Shown: positions 25,965-35,110 of the stretch, piece after piece
Layout: each line of letters starts with the position of its first letter
Numbering within the stretch: position 1 is the first letter of the stretch
NCBI GenBank assembly: GCA_017545365.1
Contig: JAFWOP010000028.1
Coordinates: 1 to 64,000 of the forward strand
Source: Bacteroidales bacterium
GTDB lineage: Bacteria > Bacteroidota > Bacteroidia > Bacteroidales > P3
Direction: 5' to 3'
DNA: 64,000 nucleotides
Notes under the pieces: model-generated
What the model was told of the DNA's origin: nothing
The model's database searches: none
Seen by the model: only the letters and a program-made list of their open reading frames with translations
Position numbers and translations under genes: made by a program

Positions 25965-27239
25965 ATGAAGAACCTTTTTTGTCTTTTAGTATCTCTCCTC
26001 CTGATGACTTTCACCTACGCTCAGGAGAAGGTGGAGTATGTCGACGACGAAGAATGTGGCTGCGAGCTGGTCTTCATCGACGGCATACAGACCACCCAGG
26101 ATGGCGACCGCTTCGGCTTCAAGCGCGAGGACGGCACCATCATAGTGCCTAACAAGTACATGTTTGTCGACCATTTCCATGGCCCCTACTGCAAAGTGTA
26201 CATGAACTATGACAGCTGCGGCCTTATCGACCGCGACGGAAAGGAGGTGATTCCTTGCCTCTATCAGAATGTCTTCTACCCCACCGACGGCATGATAATG
26301 GTGCTCAACAATGAGGGCCTTTACGGCTTCTTCGACACCCTGGGCGTGCAGCACATCCCCTTCATCTACCGTGCCGCCTCCTCCTTCAACGAAGGCTTGG
26401 CGGTCGTCGGTGTCGACATCGACAGCACCCTCGTCCAGTATGGCTTTATCGACCACGACGGCAAGATGGTCATCGACCCGCAATACGACTACGCCTTCCC
26501 CTTCCACGAAGGGGTGGCCGTGGTGAAAAAATACGACCGCTACGGTATGATAAACCATAAGAACCGCGAAGTCTTCCCCATCAAATACGAGATACTCACC
26601 TCCATGTACCTAGGGCTCGTCTTTGCTGGCGACGACAGCGGGCTGGCGATGTACAACAGCAAGTTCAAACGCCTCACCGACCCGGTCTACACCTATCTCG
26701 TGGGCAATACCGAGGGCCGTATCTTGGTGATGCGTGACGGCAAGTATGGCTACCTCGACGAGAAGGGGAAGGAGGTCATCCCCTGCCAATACGATGAGGC
26801 GGGCCTCTTCGACCAAAGCCGTGCCCTCGTCTCCTTGGGCGGCAAGTGGGGCATCATCGACCGCACTGGCAAAGTGGTGCTCCCTATCGAATACGACAAC
26901 AGCCGCATCCGCGCCGAGGCCTATCGCTACCACGACGGTTTGGCACTCATTGAGAAGGATGGCCGCTATGGCTACTGCGACATGGAAGGCCGCCCCGTCA
27001 TCTGGCCCTGCTTCGAGCGTGCCTACCAGTTCTCCGACGGCCTCGCACCCGTCCAGTTAGGCCGTTGGGGCTATATCGACACGAAGGGCGACTTCTTCAT
27101 CCCGCTCATCTTCGACATGGCCTCACCCTTCGAATACGGCCGCGCCGAAGTGCTCTACCAAGGCGAGATACACAAGATGAACACCGAAGGCCGCTGTGTC
27201 AAAAACTGCAAAAACGCACCCAAGTCATGGAGAAATTAG
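25965..27239 (+). CDS. Exported WG-repeat protein
   Basis: A 424-residue protein with signal peptide (MKNLFCLLVSLLLMTFTYAQ) and about ten WG/KWG-type repeats across the rest, such as YGFIDHDGKMVIDPQY, YGYLDEKGKEVIPCQY, WGIIDRTGKVVLPIEY and WGYIDTKGDFFIPLIF. WG repeats form beta-rich solenoid or propeller-like surfaces of unknown ligand. A CGC near residue 31 (ECGCEL) follows the mature N terminus. It lies 69 bp after batE on the same strand and overlaps the start of the RseC-like gene by 13 bp, so it is likely part of the Bat transcription unit. Function unknown. Confidence 0.85.
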   Translation: MKNLFCLLVSLLLMTFTYAQEKVEYVDDEECGCELVFIDGIQTTQDGDRFGFKREDGTIIVPNKYMFVDHFHGPYCKVYMNYDSCGLIDRDGKEVIPCLYQNVFYPTDGMIMVLNNEGLYGFFDTLGVQHIPFIYRAASSFNEGLAVVGVDIDSTLVQYGFIDHDGKMVIDPQYDYAFPFHEGVAVVKKYDRYGMINHKNREVFPIKYEILTSMYLGLVFAGDDSGLAMYNSKFKRLTDPVYTYLVGNTEGRILVMRDGKYGYLDEKGKEVIPCQYDEAGLFDQSRALVSLGGKWGIIDRTGKVVLPIEYDNSRIRAEAYRYHDGLALIEKDGRYGYCDMEGRPVIWPCFERAYQFSDGLAPVQLGRWGYIDTKGDFFIPLIFDMASPFEYGRAEVLYQGEIHKMNTEGRCVKNCKNAPKSWRN

Positions 27240-27643
27240 CCACCCACGACGGTATCGTCACCCAAGTCTCCCCCGGCGCGCTCAAAGTGCAGATGCACGT
27301 CGTCAGCGCCTGCTCCTCCTGCGAGGCCCATGCCCACTGTGGCTTTGCCGAAAGCCGCGACAAGATTGTCGACATCCAAACCCCCGACTGGCAGCAATAC
27401 CATGTCGGTGATGAGGTAAAGGTCATCATCCGCGCCGGCCGCGGCCTTCTGGCGGTGCTCGTCGCCTACGTCTTCCCGGCCCTGCTTCTGCTGGCTGTCT
27501 TCATCGCGCTCACCCTTGCCCACCTGCCCGAAGTGTGGGTGGCCATCGTCACACTCCTCGCTGTCGCCCTCTACGGCGGGGTGCTCTACCTCTGCCGCCA
27601 CCGCCTTCAGCGCCGCTTCACCATGTCCGTCGCGCCTCGCTAG
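27227..27643 (+). CDS. RseC/SoxR-reducing-system-like membrane protein
   Basis: A 138-residue RseC-family protein: an N-terminal soluble part with the cysteine motif CSSCEAHAHCGF (residues 28-39), then two membrane helices (VLVAYVFPALLLLAVFIALT and EVWVAIVTLLAVALYGGVLY) and a basic tail. In Bacteroides relatives rseC usually sits at the head of the rnf operon and is linked to electron transfer to Fe-S or redox sensors. Here no rnf gene is near; it overlaps the WG gene by 13 bp at the end of the Bat unit. The ATG at 27227 was chosen as the family start. Confidence 0.85.
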   Translation: MEKLATHDGIVTQVSPGALKVQMHVVSACSSCEAHAHCGFAESRDKIVDIQTPDWQQYHVGDEVKVIIRAGRGLLAVLVAYVFPALLLLAVFIALTLAHLPEVWVAIVTLLAVALYGGVLYLCRHRLQRRFTMSVAPR

Positions 27644-27881
27644 CCCTCCCTTCATCCCGCATAGGGTTCGACTAGGGACGAAGCAATATGCCCCAAGGCT
27701 TTTTTTAAGGTGCTAACGCCTATAGAAGTCTTATAGAAATCTGTTACTTGACGAAAAAATGGCGTAACGGCAGCCTGTGGCGAGCGGTGTCGCGTCAGCC
27801 TAAAAGCCTGACTTCAGGCCACCTCATGCTTGATGGAATCGCTGTCGCTTGTGCAGTGAAATGTTGTTTTTCGTCGGTCGG

Positions 27882-27911
27882 TTTGTGAATTAATTTTTTT
27901 TTGTATCTTTG
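27882..27911 (+). promoter_or_regulatory. Promoter of the C10 protease gene
   Basis: -33 TTTG (27882-27885) and -7 TATCTTTG (27904-27911), spacing 18 bp. It implies a leader of about 105 nt. The rest of the 380-bp gap 27644-28023 contains only a small GCCTGACTTCAGGC hairpin and no gene. Confidence 0.7.
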
Positions 27912-28023
27912 CATGATTGATTAGGTAATGTTCATCGCTTGATGTGCGTTGGTAGTCAATATGTTGAGAGGTTGTTGCTATGCCTCCGTTTGTTTTTGTT
28001 GTGTTTTTTTAAAGACTTAATGG

Positions 28024-31000
28024 ATGAAAAATATAGTACTTTTTTTTCTCTTGATGGCTGCTGGTTTTGCTACCACTACCGTTGTGGCGGAACCTGTTGA
28101 CAATCAGACGGCTCGTCGTGTGGCTACCAATTTGTACAAGGTGAAAGGGTTAGGGGAGGTCGAGCTTGTCGACATCTCTTCGTCGATGCCTTACCGTGAG
28201 TTCTACACTTTTGTGGCAGAAGAGGGTATGGGGTTTGTCATCGTCGCTGCCGACGACTGTGTGCGCCCCATCTTGGGCTATTCTACCTCCGGCACTTTCC
28301 AAACCAAGGATATGCCGTCGAATGTCAGAGGGTGGCTGGAGGATTATGAGTCGCAGATACGTTACTGCAAGCAGGTGCATGCCGCCCGTCAGGGGGCGGC
28401 GGACAGCACACCGCAAGCCGACACGATTCGGGGCTGGTGGAGCAGCCTTCTCAACGCTGTCCCCCCGGCTCCGAAGCTGGCTACCGCCGTGGCTCCGCTG
28501 ATTACCACCCAATGGGGGCAGGGTCAGCTGTACAACAGCTTCTGCCCTTACGACAGCACCTTCTTCGACCGTGTGGCGGTGGGCTGTGTGGCCACGGCAA
28601 CGGCGCAAGTGATGAAGTATTGGGGCTATCCTGCTACCGGTTGGGGGTCTCATTCTTATGTCCACCCCACCTATGGCACGCTCGGTGCCAACTTTGGCAC
28701 CACCACCTATTCGTGGAGCAACATGCCCGACAGCCTCACCTATTCGAGCAACTATTCCCAAATCAACGCCGTCGCCAGGCTGATGTATCATATCGGGGTG
28801 GCCATAGAGATGCAGTATGGCTCGTCGGCTGTAGGGGGCAGTAGTGCCTACACTTTTACAGAGGGGTCCACCGTGTCGGAATATGGCACGACGGCGGTGC
28901 CTTGTGCCGAGAATGCTTTGCGCTATTATTTCAAGTATCGCAGCAATATCGCCCACATCAATTACGAGGATTACGGCGACCACCTCTGGTCGACGCTCCT
29001 CACCAATGAGATGAACCAAGGCCGTCCGGTCATCTATGCGGGACGTGACAGCACGGGCGGGCATTCGTTCGTGTGCGACGGCTACGACAGCAACGGCCTC
29101 TTCCATTTCAATTGGGGCTGGACGGGCAGGTGCGACGGCTACTACGCTATCGGCAGCCTCAACCTGGCAGTGTCCACGGCCACAGATACCAGCTACCACT
29201 CGTATAATATCCGCAACGGGGCTGTTATACGCATCTCGCCCAACTATGATTTCGATTCCACCACAGTGGTGTCGGCCATCGTCAATACCGGCTCCATCGG
29301 CTTCGGCACGGTGTCGGGCGGCGGCACCTACATGGGTACCAACACCACCCTCGTCACCCTCAACGCCACGGCGGCGGAAGGTTGCCGTTTCGACTACTGG
29401 TCCGACGGCTACCGATACAACCCCCGCACGTTCTATGCCAGCGGCGGCACCTACTCGCTTAAGGCCAATTTCGCACCCCTTCAGGGCGACACATTGAAAT
29501 ACTGCTCGGCACGCAATCTGGCCAGCTACCAGTCTGCCTCCAACACGGTGTGGGGCATCAAGCTGCCCGCGTCGTGCCTCACTGCCGGTCATAACCTCAC
29601 AAAAGTGCAGCTGTATGCTTATTCTGCGGGCAGCTACACGTTGAAGGTGTATACCGGTTCGTCTTCTTCGCGCACCCTGGTTCATTCACAGGGCTTCACA
29701 GTGCCCGCCACATTGACGGACAGATGGGTTCAGATGTCGCTGACCACCCCCGTCATAGTCACTGGCACCCAGCCGCTATGGATTGTATTTGAAAGCAGCG
29801 CGCCATACCCGGCGGCCGTGACCTATTACGCGGGCAACAACGATAGCCGCCTCTGGGGCAGCTCGCTGTCCACATTCCCGTTGAATTTCAGCTTCATGAT
29901 TGCCGCTCTCTTCTCCGACGGAAGCTCAGGTTCGGTTGCCTCACAGGACACGGTGTCGTTCTGCGGCACGGCATCTTATGCCGCCTCGTTGGGTATGGGG
30001 CTGCCGACCGGCTTCGACTGGGGCATCAAGTTGCCACCGTCCATGGTCAGCCATCAGAACTATGTCTCCCAGGCGATGCTCTATGTCCCCTATGCGGGTA
30101 CATATACCCTCAATGTCTACCGCGGAGTTGCTGCCAACGCCTCCACTCGCCTGGTCTCTCAGACTATGGTGTTTGATGACAGCTGTGCCGATACTTGGCA
30201 GGCCATCCGCCTGTATGCCCCCGTCGCCACCAGCACCACGCTCCCCATCTGGATTACCTTCCACAACGACGACGTGGCCTATCCTGCCGCCACCTGCGCT
30301 TATACGGGCGACAGCAACAGCAGCCTCCTGTCGGTCGACAACGGGGCCACATGGCTCTCGCTGAACACGGCCACCCACGGTGCGGCGAGCGGCTCGTGGA
30401 TGATTCGGGCGATACTCTCCGACTCCTACTCTTCTTCTATGAGCATGTATGGCCCAGATACTGTGGGCGTCGGGGTTCCGGCCACTATCAAGGCCTTCGC
30501 CTCTTCGGGTTCGGCCATCAGCTGGACCCTGGAGGGTGCAACACCCGCCACGGCCACCGGCGCGACAGTCACAGCCCTATGGCCCACGCCGGGCAGCTAT
30601 CATGTGGCATGCCAGGTCAACAGCTCTGGCACCATATTGAACGATACCGTCGATGTGACGGTGGTGGACTGCGGTGTGACTGCTTTCCCTTACACCATGG
30701 GCTTCGAGGTCTCGGAGGGATTGCATTGCTGGAATATGGTGGATGCCGACAACGACGGCTACGGCTGGCGTAAGGGCGCGGTGGCCTTTGGGAGCGCCAA
30801 CGCCCACGGCGGAAGCGACTTCTTCGTCTCGGCATCCGACATCAGCTATCACCCCGGGCTCACGCCCGACAACTGGCTGGTGTCGCCCCCAGTCCATCTT
30901 GATTCAAACTATCTGTATACCCTCACCTGGTTCGACGGGGCACTGGACAGCTTGCACCATGCCGAGCATTATTCGGTATACGTCTCCACCACGGGCAACA

Positions 31001-32277
31001 GCCCTGCGGACTTTGTCGCCGCCCCCATTTTCACGACCACCCTCACCACCCATGCCTACACCCAGCGGAGTGTAGACCTGAGTGCCTACGCGGGGCAGAC
31101 GGTCTATATAGCCTTCCGCCACCACAACACGGGCAACAACTTCTGGCTGCGTTTGGACGACATCACCATCAGCGAGTCGCTGCCCCCCACCACCTACACC
31201 ATCACGGTGCTCTCCGACAATCCGGGTATGGGGTCGGTCAGCGGCGGCGGCAGCTTCCTTGAAGGCACGGTCACCAGCATCATGGCTGCCGCCTTCAGCG
31301 GCTTTCATTTTGTGCAGTGGAACGACGGCAACACCAACGCCGTCCGCTCCATCACCGTCACCGGCGACGCCACCTACACGGCATTCTTCGCCGCCAATGC
31401 GCCCGAGACATACACCGTCACCGTCTATTCCGACAACCCCACCATGGGCATCACCAGCGGCGGCGGCACCTTCGCTTCCGGCACCACCACTACCATTACC
31501 GCCACAGCGCTGAGCGGCTACCATTTCGTGCGGTGGAACGACGACAACACGGATGCTGTCCGTACCATCACCGTCACGGCCAACGTCAGCTATATAGCCT
31601 ATTTTGCAGCCAATGCGCCCAACACCTACACCGTCACCGTACTTTCCAACGACTCGACGATGGGCACCGTGGACGGCAGCGGCACCTTTGAGGCAGGCAT
31701 CGCCACCACCATCACCGCCACAGCATTGAGCGGCTACCGGTTTGTGCAATGGAACGACGGAAGCACCAATGCTATACGCGCCATCGTCGTGACGGCCGAC
31801 GTGGTGTATACCGCCTACTTCGCACAAGAGGAGACACCTACCTATACAATCACTGTCATGTCGGCCAATAACGACATGGGCATAGCCAGCGGCGGCGGCA
31901 CCTACCCCCAGGGTACGGTCATCACCATCATGGCAGAAGCCCTTCCGGGGTATCGGTTCGACCGTTGGCACGACGGCATCACCGACAACCCTCGTTCCGT
32001 CGTCGTCACTTCCGATGCTACGTACGTAGCCAACTTCGTTGCCACTCAAGGCATTGGAGAGGTAGATTATACCTACCGAGCGGTGGCATTGCCCAATTAC
32101 ACTATCATGCTTGATGGGGTGGCAAACCAGGCTGTCGTCGTCTACGACATGATGGGCCGCCGACTCTGCTCCCAGCATGTTCAAACGGAGCAGGTGAGCA
32201 TCACGATGCCATCGGCAGGGGTCTACTTCGTCACCGTGGGAGCCTCCGCACCCCGCCGTCTGGCGTTGGTCAGGTGA
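28024..32277 (+). CDS. T9SS-exported C10 (streptopain-like) cysteine protease with InlB-type repeats
   Basis: A 1417-residue multidomain exported protease. Order: signal peptide (1-22), Spi/propeptide inhibitor domain (about 25-120), C10 peptidase domain (about 155-400) with Cys188 in AVGCVATATAQVMKYW, His347 in GGHSFVCDGYD and FNWGW near 362, one InlB-B-like repeat (about 415-490), two related beta-sandwich modules of about 150 residues (COOH- and adhesion-like), an Ig/PKD-like domain near 810, a cleaved-adhesin-type domain (about 880-1055), four tandem InlB-B-like repeats (about 1057-1340) and a T9SS type A end (VVVYDMMGRRLCSQH, GVYFVTVG). The catalytic residues are all present, so it is probably active on the surface or secreted. 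Substrate unknown; relatives include prtT-type proteases. Confidence 0.92.
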   Translation: MKNIVLFFLLMAAGFATTTVVAEPVDNQTARRVATNLYKVKGLGEVELVDISSSMPYREFYTFVAEEGMGFVIVAADDCVRPILGYSTSGTFQTKDMPSNVRGWLEDYESQIRYCKQVHAARQGAADSTPQADTIRGWWSSLLNAVPPAPKLATAVAPLITTQWGQGQLYNSFCPYDSTFFDRVAVGCVATATAQVMKYWGYPATGWGSHSYVHPTYGTLGANFGTTTYSWSNMPDSLTYSSNYSQINAVARLMYHIGVAIEMQYGSSAVGGSSAYTFTEGSTVSEYGTTAVPCAENALRYYFKYRSNIAHINYEDYGDHLWSTLLTNEMNQGRPVIYAGRDSTGGHSFVCDGYDSNGLFHFNWGWTGRCDGYYAIGSLNLAVSTATDTSYHSYNIRNGAVIRISPNYDFDSTTVVSAIVNTGSIGFGTVSGGGTYMGTNTTLVTLNATAAEGCRFDYWSDGYRYNPRTFYASGGTYSLKANFAPLQGDTLKYCSARNLASYQSASNTVWGIKLPASCLTAGHNLTKVQLYAYSAGSYTLKVYTGSSSSRTLVHSQGFTVPATLTDRWVQMSLTTPVIVTGTQPLWIVFESSAPYPAAVTYYAGNNDSRLWGSSLSTFPLNFSFMIAALFSDGSSGSVASQDTVSFCGTASYAASLGMGLPTGFDWGIKLPPSMVSHQNYVSQAMLYVPYAGTYTLNVYRGVAANASTRLVSQTMVFDDSCADTWQAIRLYAPVATSTTLPIWITFHNDDVAYPAATCAYTGDSNSSLLSVDNGATWLSLNTATHGAASGSWMIRAILSDSYSSSMSMYGPDTVGVGVPATIKAFASSGSAISWTLEGATPATATGATVTALWPTPGSYHVACQVNSSGTILNDTVDVTVVDCGVTAFPYTMGFEVSEGLHCWNMVDADNDGYGWRKGAVAFGSANAHGGSDFFVSASDISYHPGLTPDNWLVSPPVHLDSNYLYTLTWFDGALDSLHHAEHYSVYVSTTGNSPADFVAAPIFTTTLTTHAYTQRSVDLSAYAGQTVYIAFRHHNTGNNFWLRLDDITISESLPPTTYTITVLSDNPGMGSVSGGGSFLEGTVTSIMAAAFSGFHFVQWNDGNTNAVRSITVTGDATYTAFFAANAPETYTVTVYSDNPTMGITSGGGTFASGTTTTITATALSGYHFVRWNDDNTDAVRTITVTANVSYIAYFAANAPNTYTVTVLSNDSTMGTVDGSGTFEAGIATTITATALSGYRFVQWNDGSTNAIRAIVVTADVVYTAYFAQEETPTYTITVMSANNDMGIASGGGTYPQGTVITIMAEALPGYRFDRWHDGITDNPRSVVVTSDATYVANFVATQGIGEVDYTYRAVALPNYTIMLDGVANQAVVVYDMMGRRLCSQHVQTEQVSITMPSAGVYFVTVGASAPRRLALVR
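31192..32046 (+). repeat. Four tandem InlB-B-like coding repeats (about 216 bp each)
   Basis: Each unit starts YT(I/V)TV-S-N-MG, continues SGGG(T/S)F, then GYHFV(R/Q)WNDG-T-A-R and ends TYTAYFAAN. Units begin near 31192, 31408, 31624 and 31846. Units 2 and 3 are most alike, while unit 4 has diverged (WHDGITDNPR). Such tandem arrays can gain or lose units by recombination. Confidence 0.75.
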
Positions 32278-32299
32278 ATGCTAAGTAAAAGATAAGGGT

Positions 32300-32340
32300 C
32301 GAGAAGTAAGAAGTTGGCTGTTGCGCCTCCTTCTTACTTT
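32300..32340. terminator. Hairpin after the C10 protease gene
   Basis: GAGAAGTAAGAAG / CTTCTTACTTTTTC forms a stem of at least 10 bp around TTGGCTGTTGCGCCTC, followed by a T-rich run. It may terminate the protease transcript. Its core and arms belong to the AT-arm hairpin family seen at 18.3, 19.4 and 59.9 kb. GTATGCTGCCACCC follows at 32348. Confidence 0.5.
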
Positions 32341-32500
32341 TTCATTGTATGCTGCCACCCCCGGAATAGCTCTGACGCCTAACCGCTAACTCATCCTCCC
32401 CCTTATTCACATTGTGCCGTTGATTATTTTTTATAGAAAGGCGCGGCTGTTCCAATAAAAAGATATAATTTTGCAAATTGAAAAATAGAATCATTGCGCA

Positions 32501-34216
32501 ATGAAACACAACCGTTTAAACCCCTCTTGGCTCGCCTTTGTCGGCCTGTTGGCATTCTTGCTTGTTGCTCCGTTATGCTCACAGGCTCAGCTTACTACAT
32601 CTCATCCTCAGAGCGAGCACCAATACAACGACGACATCCACACCTTCATCGTCAAGCGTCTCCGTCAGACCACTCAGCAACGCGAAAAACAAATGAACAA
32701 GCAGATACAGCAGCTGCTTATCAACCTCCCCAATGCCGAGAAACTGTACGACGAGACCTTCGTCCGCATCACCGCCTACGCCCAGGAGGACACCACCGAG
32801 GAGGGCAAACCCGAAATCAATTTCGTCTACAACATCTCTTATAACTGCCACCACTTCGAGGGTACCGAGGACGACTATCCGTCGGGTGCATACCTGTGGT
32901 CCACAAGCAACAGCTGCCGCGCCATCTGCAACCTCACCAAGAAGATGATTGACGAGGAGCTGAGCGACCTCTTCAATGCCGGCAGTCATACCACCATCAC
33001 CATCACCTCCACCACCGACGCGGCCGAAATCGCCCATATCGACTATAAGGGCGAGTATGGCGACTTCCGCTATATGCCCGCCGTCTTCAACGACGAGAAC
33101 GTCCGTATCTCCGTCGACCAGAAGGAGGGCATCACCACCAACGCGCAGCTCGCCTATATCCGCGCGCAAAGCGTCCATTCCTATCTGGAAGAGAATATCA
33201 ACACCCTCAAAAAGACCGATAACGAGTACCTCTACACCACCCGCTGCTTCGACATGACCGGTCCCCATTACCGCCGCAGCAGCCTCCAAATCGTGGTACA
33301 CGGGGCCTTCGACGCTATGGCCAAAAGCATGGAAGCCGCATTGCTCAACGACGAGTATGTCGACTTCAACATCCCCTCCATCGAGGAGAACAGCAACAGC
33401 AAGACCTACGCCCTCATCATCGCCGATGAGGAATACACTGCGCCCCTGCCCAACTGCGACTTCGCCACCAACGACGGCGACGTGCTGCATCAGTACTTCA
33501 TCCACACCCTCGGCATACCCACCCGCCATGTCAAGGTGCTGCACAACGCCGGTCGTCAGGAGATTTACAACGAGGGCATCCATTGGCTCAAGGACATCAT
33601 CCGCGCCCAGAGCGGCGATGTGCATATCATCATCTACTATGCCGGCCACGGCATCTGCAACGCCAAATACTCGCCCTACCTCATGCCCAGCAACATTGAC
33701 GTGAGCCGCATCAGGGCTTTCCGCAGCAAGACAGGCACCATGCCCGACGGCATCGAACTCAAAGGCAGCGATGCCGAGAAGGTGCTGAGCCAGTGCATCT
33801 CGTTCGACACCCTCACCGGCTGGTTCAAGAAAGTGCAGGCCCTCAGCTACACCTTCATCATCGACGCCAGCTTCGACGGCCACCAGCGCAGCGGCAAAGA
33901 ATTCTTCAACATCAAAAAGGAGACCAAACGCTACCGTGCCCCCCGTGTGCGCGACGACATTGTCATCTTCATGGCCGCCAACGGCGACAAGACAGCCTAC
34001 TCCTTTATTGACCAGCACCACGGCTTCTTCACCTACTATATTCTCAAGGAACTCAAAGCCTCGCGTGGCGAGATTACCTTCCAGCAGCTCTTCGACAACG
34101 TCACCAAGAACCAGGCCTACGAGTCCTCGCTCCAAGGCAAGCTGCAAGAACCCAGCATGATTATCGGCGGCCAACTTGGCGAGAACTGGGGCGACCGCAC
34201 CTTCTTGAACAATTAA
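32501..34216 (+). CDS. Exported caspase-like (C14) protein with Cys-to-Ser substitution
   Basis: A 571-residue protein with a signal peptide (about 1-30, ending CSQAQ), an N-terminal unknown domain (31-295) and a C14 caspase-fold domain (about 300-560). The domain start KTYALIIADEEYTAPLPNCD matches the YALLIGNxxY opening, and the catalytic His383 is in HIIIYYAGHG. The second dyad motif, usually DACFSG, reads FIIDASFDG: Ser457 (codon AGC at 33869-33871) replaces the nucleophilic Cys. The protein is therefore either a pseudoprotease or, less likely, a serine variant. A -7-like TAATTTTG is at 32466-32473. The gene stands alone and a terminator follows at 34281. Confidence 0.85.
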   Translation: MKHNRLNPSWLAFVGLLAFLLVAPLCSQAQLTTSHPQSEHQYNDDIHTFIVKRLRQTTQQREKQMNKQIQQLLINLPNAEKLYDETFVRITAYAQEDTTEEGKPEINFVYNISYNCHHFEGTEDDYPSGAYLWSTSNSCRAICNLTKKMIDEELSDLFNAGSHTTITITSTTDAAEIAHIDYKGEYGDFRYMPAVFNDENVRISVDQKEGITTNAQLAYIRAQSVHSYLEENINTLKKTDNEYLYTTRCFDMTGPHYRRSSLQIVVHGAFDAMAKSMEAALLNDEYVDFNIPSIEENSNSKTYALIIADEEYTAPLPNCDFATNDGDVLHQYFIHTLGIPTRHVKVLHNAGRQEIYNEGIHWLKDIIRAQSGDVHIIIYYAGHGICNAKYSPYLMPSNIDVSRIRAFRSKTGTMPDGIELKGSDAEKVLSQCISFDTLTGWFKKVQALSYTFIIDASFDGHQRSGKEFFNIKKETKRYRAPRVRDDIVIFMAANGDKTAYSFIDQHHGFFTYYILKELKASRGEITFQQLFDNVTKNQAYESSLQGKLQEPSMIIGGQLGENWGDRTFLNN

Positions 34217-34280
34217 AAATTAAGAATCAAAAAGTTGCGGAACCTGTTTTTCTCAAGATAAATAAAGATACTAGTTTTTT

Positions 34281-34313
34281 GTGGGGAGAATAAAATAATT
34301 TCCCCACTTTTTC
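34281..34313 (+). terminator. Intrinsic terminator after the caspase-like gene
   Basis: GTGGGGA / TCCCCAC stem with an A/T-rich loop, followed by TTTTT. It separates the caspase-like gene from the ftsK unit. Confidence 0.7.
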
Positions 34314-34358
34314 GTTACTGTGTAAATATAATAACTAACATTAGAAAATATTACCATC

Positions 34359-35075
34359 ATGAAGAAGATTTTAGTTGCCACACTCTTGCTGCTTATGACG
34401 GCTGGAGCAACTTATGCCCAAAACAACTTCCGTGGCATTGTCAGATTCAAACTCGAGAGCTCAGGCAAGGTCGATGTGCAAATCAAACCCGAGAATTCCA
34501 CTTTCGAAATTAAGGTGTTCGACAACAAGCTGATGGTTGGCACAACAATCCAGAATGGCTACAAGACCATCATGGCTCAGGACCTCAGCCCCATTATCAG
34601 CTATCTGGCCGCCAATGACATCGAGCTGGAGTCCTACACTGGCGACGGCAAAATCCTTATCCGCAACGAGGTCTCCCCCGACTCGCTCCGCAGTCTGGAG
34701 GAGAAGGACGAGGTGCCCGGCCACTTCTACTATGAATATGTCGACGAAACTCAGCAGATGCTCGGCTACACCGCCAAGAAGATGATTCTTCACAACTTCG
34801 ACGACGAAGGAGTTGACCATCCCTACACCTGCTGGTACACCACCGAGATTGGCCCCGAATACTGCCTCCTGATAGGTCAGGTGAAAGGCTTCCCCCTGGT
34901 TTATACCCAGATGGGTTCCGAAGGCCGCGCCATCACCTACACCGCCACCGAGGTGGTGAAAGGCAAGGTGAAAGAGGCCGAATTCCTTCCTCCAGCAGGT
35001 TATAAGGACATGTCCGAAGAGGAACTGGAAGCCCTGAGTGAAGAAATCAACAGCGCAGCCGAACTGCTCGAATAG
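34359..35075 (+). CDS. Secreted DUF4412-like protein
   Basis: A 238-residue protein with signal peptide (MKKILVATLLLLMTAGATYAQ) and a single beta-rich domain. The pattern FRGIVRFKLESSGK at the mature N terminus, a central MLGYTAKKMILHNF, TCWYTTEIGPEYC, GFPLVYTQMG and the C-terminal FLPPAGYKDMSEEELE is that of the DUF4412/LolA-like group of Bacteroidota. It may bind lipid or another hydrophobic ligand in the periplasm; this is inference from fold group. It is 35 bp upstream of ftsK and probably co-transcribed; in many Bacteroidota a lolA gene occupies a slot next to ftsK. Confidence 0.62.
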   Translation: MKKILVATLLLLMTAGATYAQNNFRGIVRFKLESSGKVDVQIKPENSTFEIKVFDNKLMVGTTIQNGYKTIMAQDLSPIISYLAANDIELESYTGDGKILIRNEVSPDSLRSLEEKDEVPGHFYYEYVDETQQMLGYTAKKMILHNFDDEGVDHPYTCWYTTEIGPEYCLLIGQVKGFPLVYTQMGSEGRAITYTATEVVKGKVKEAEFLPPAGYKDMSEEELEALSEEINSAAELLE

Positions 35076-35110
35076 CAACAACCTACTACACTTTACCACC
35101 CTTCCCATAC

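Noticed and set aside
28150..29685. 511-codon open frame on the minus strand
   Set aside because: Antisense to the C10 protease domain; Arg/His/Gly-rich product without features.
32579..34174. 531-codon open frame on the minus strand
   Set aside because: Antisense to the caspase-like gene; low-complexity composition and no family features.
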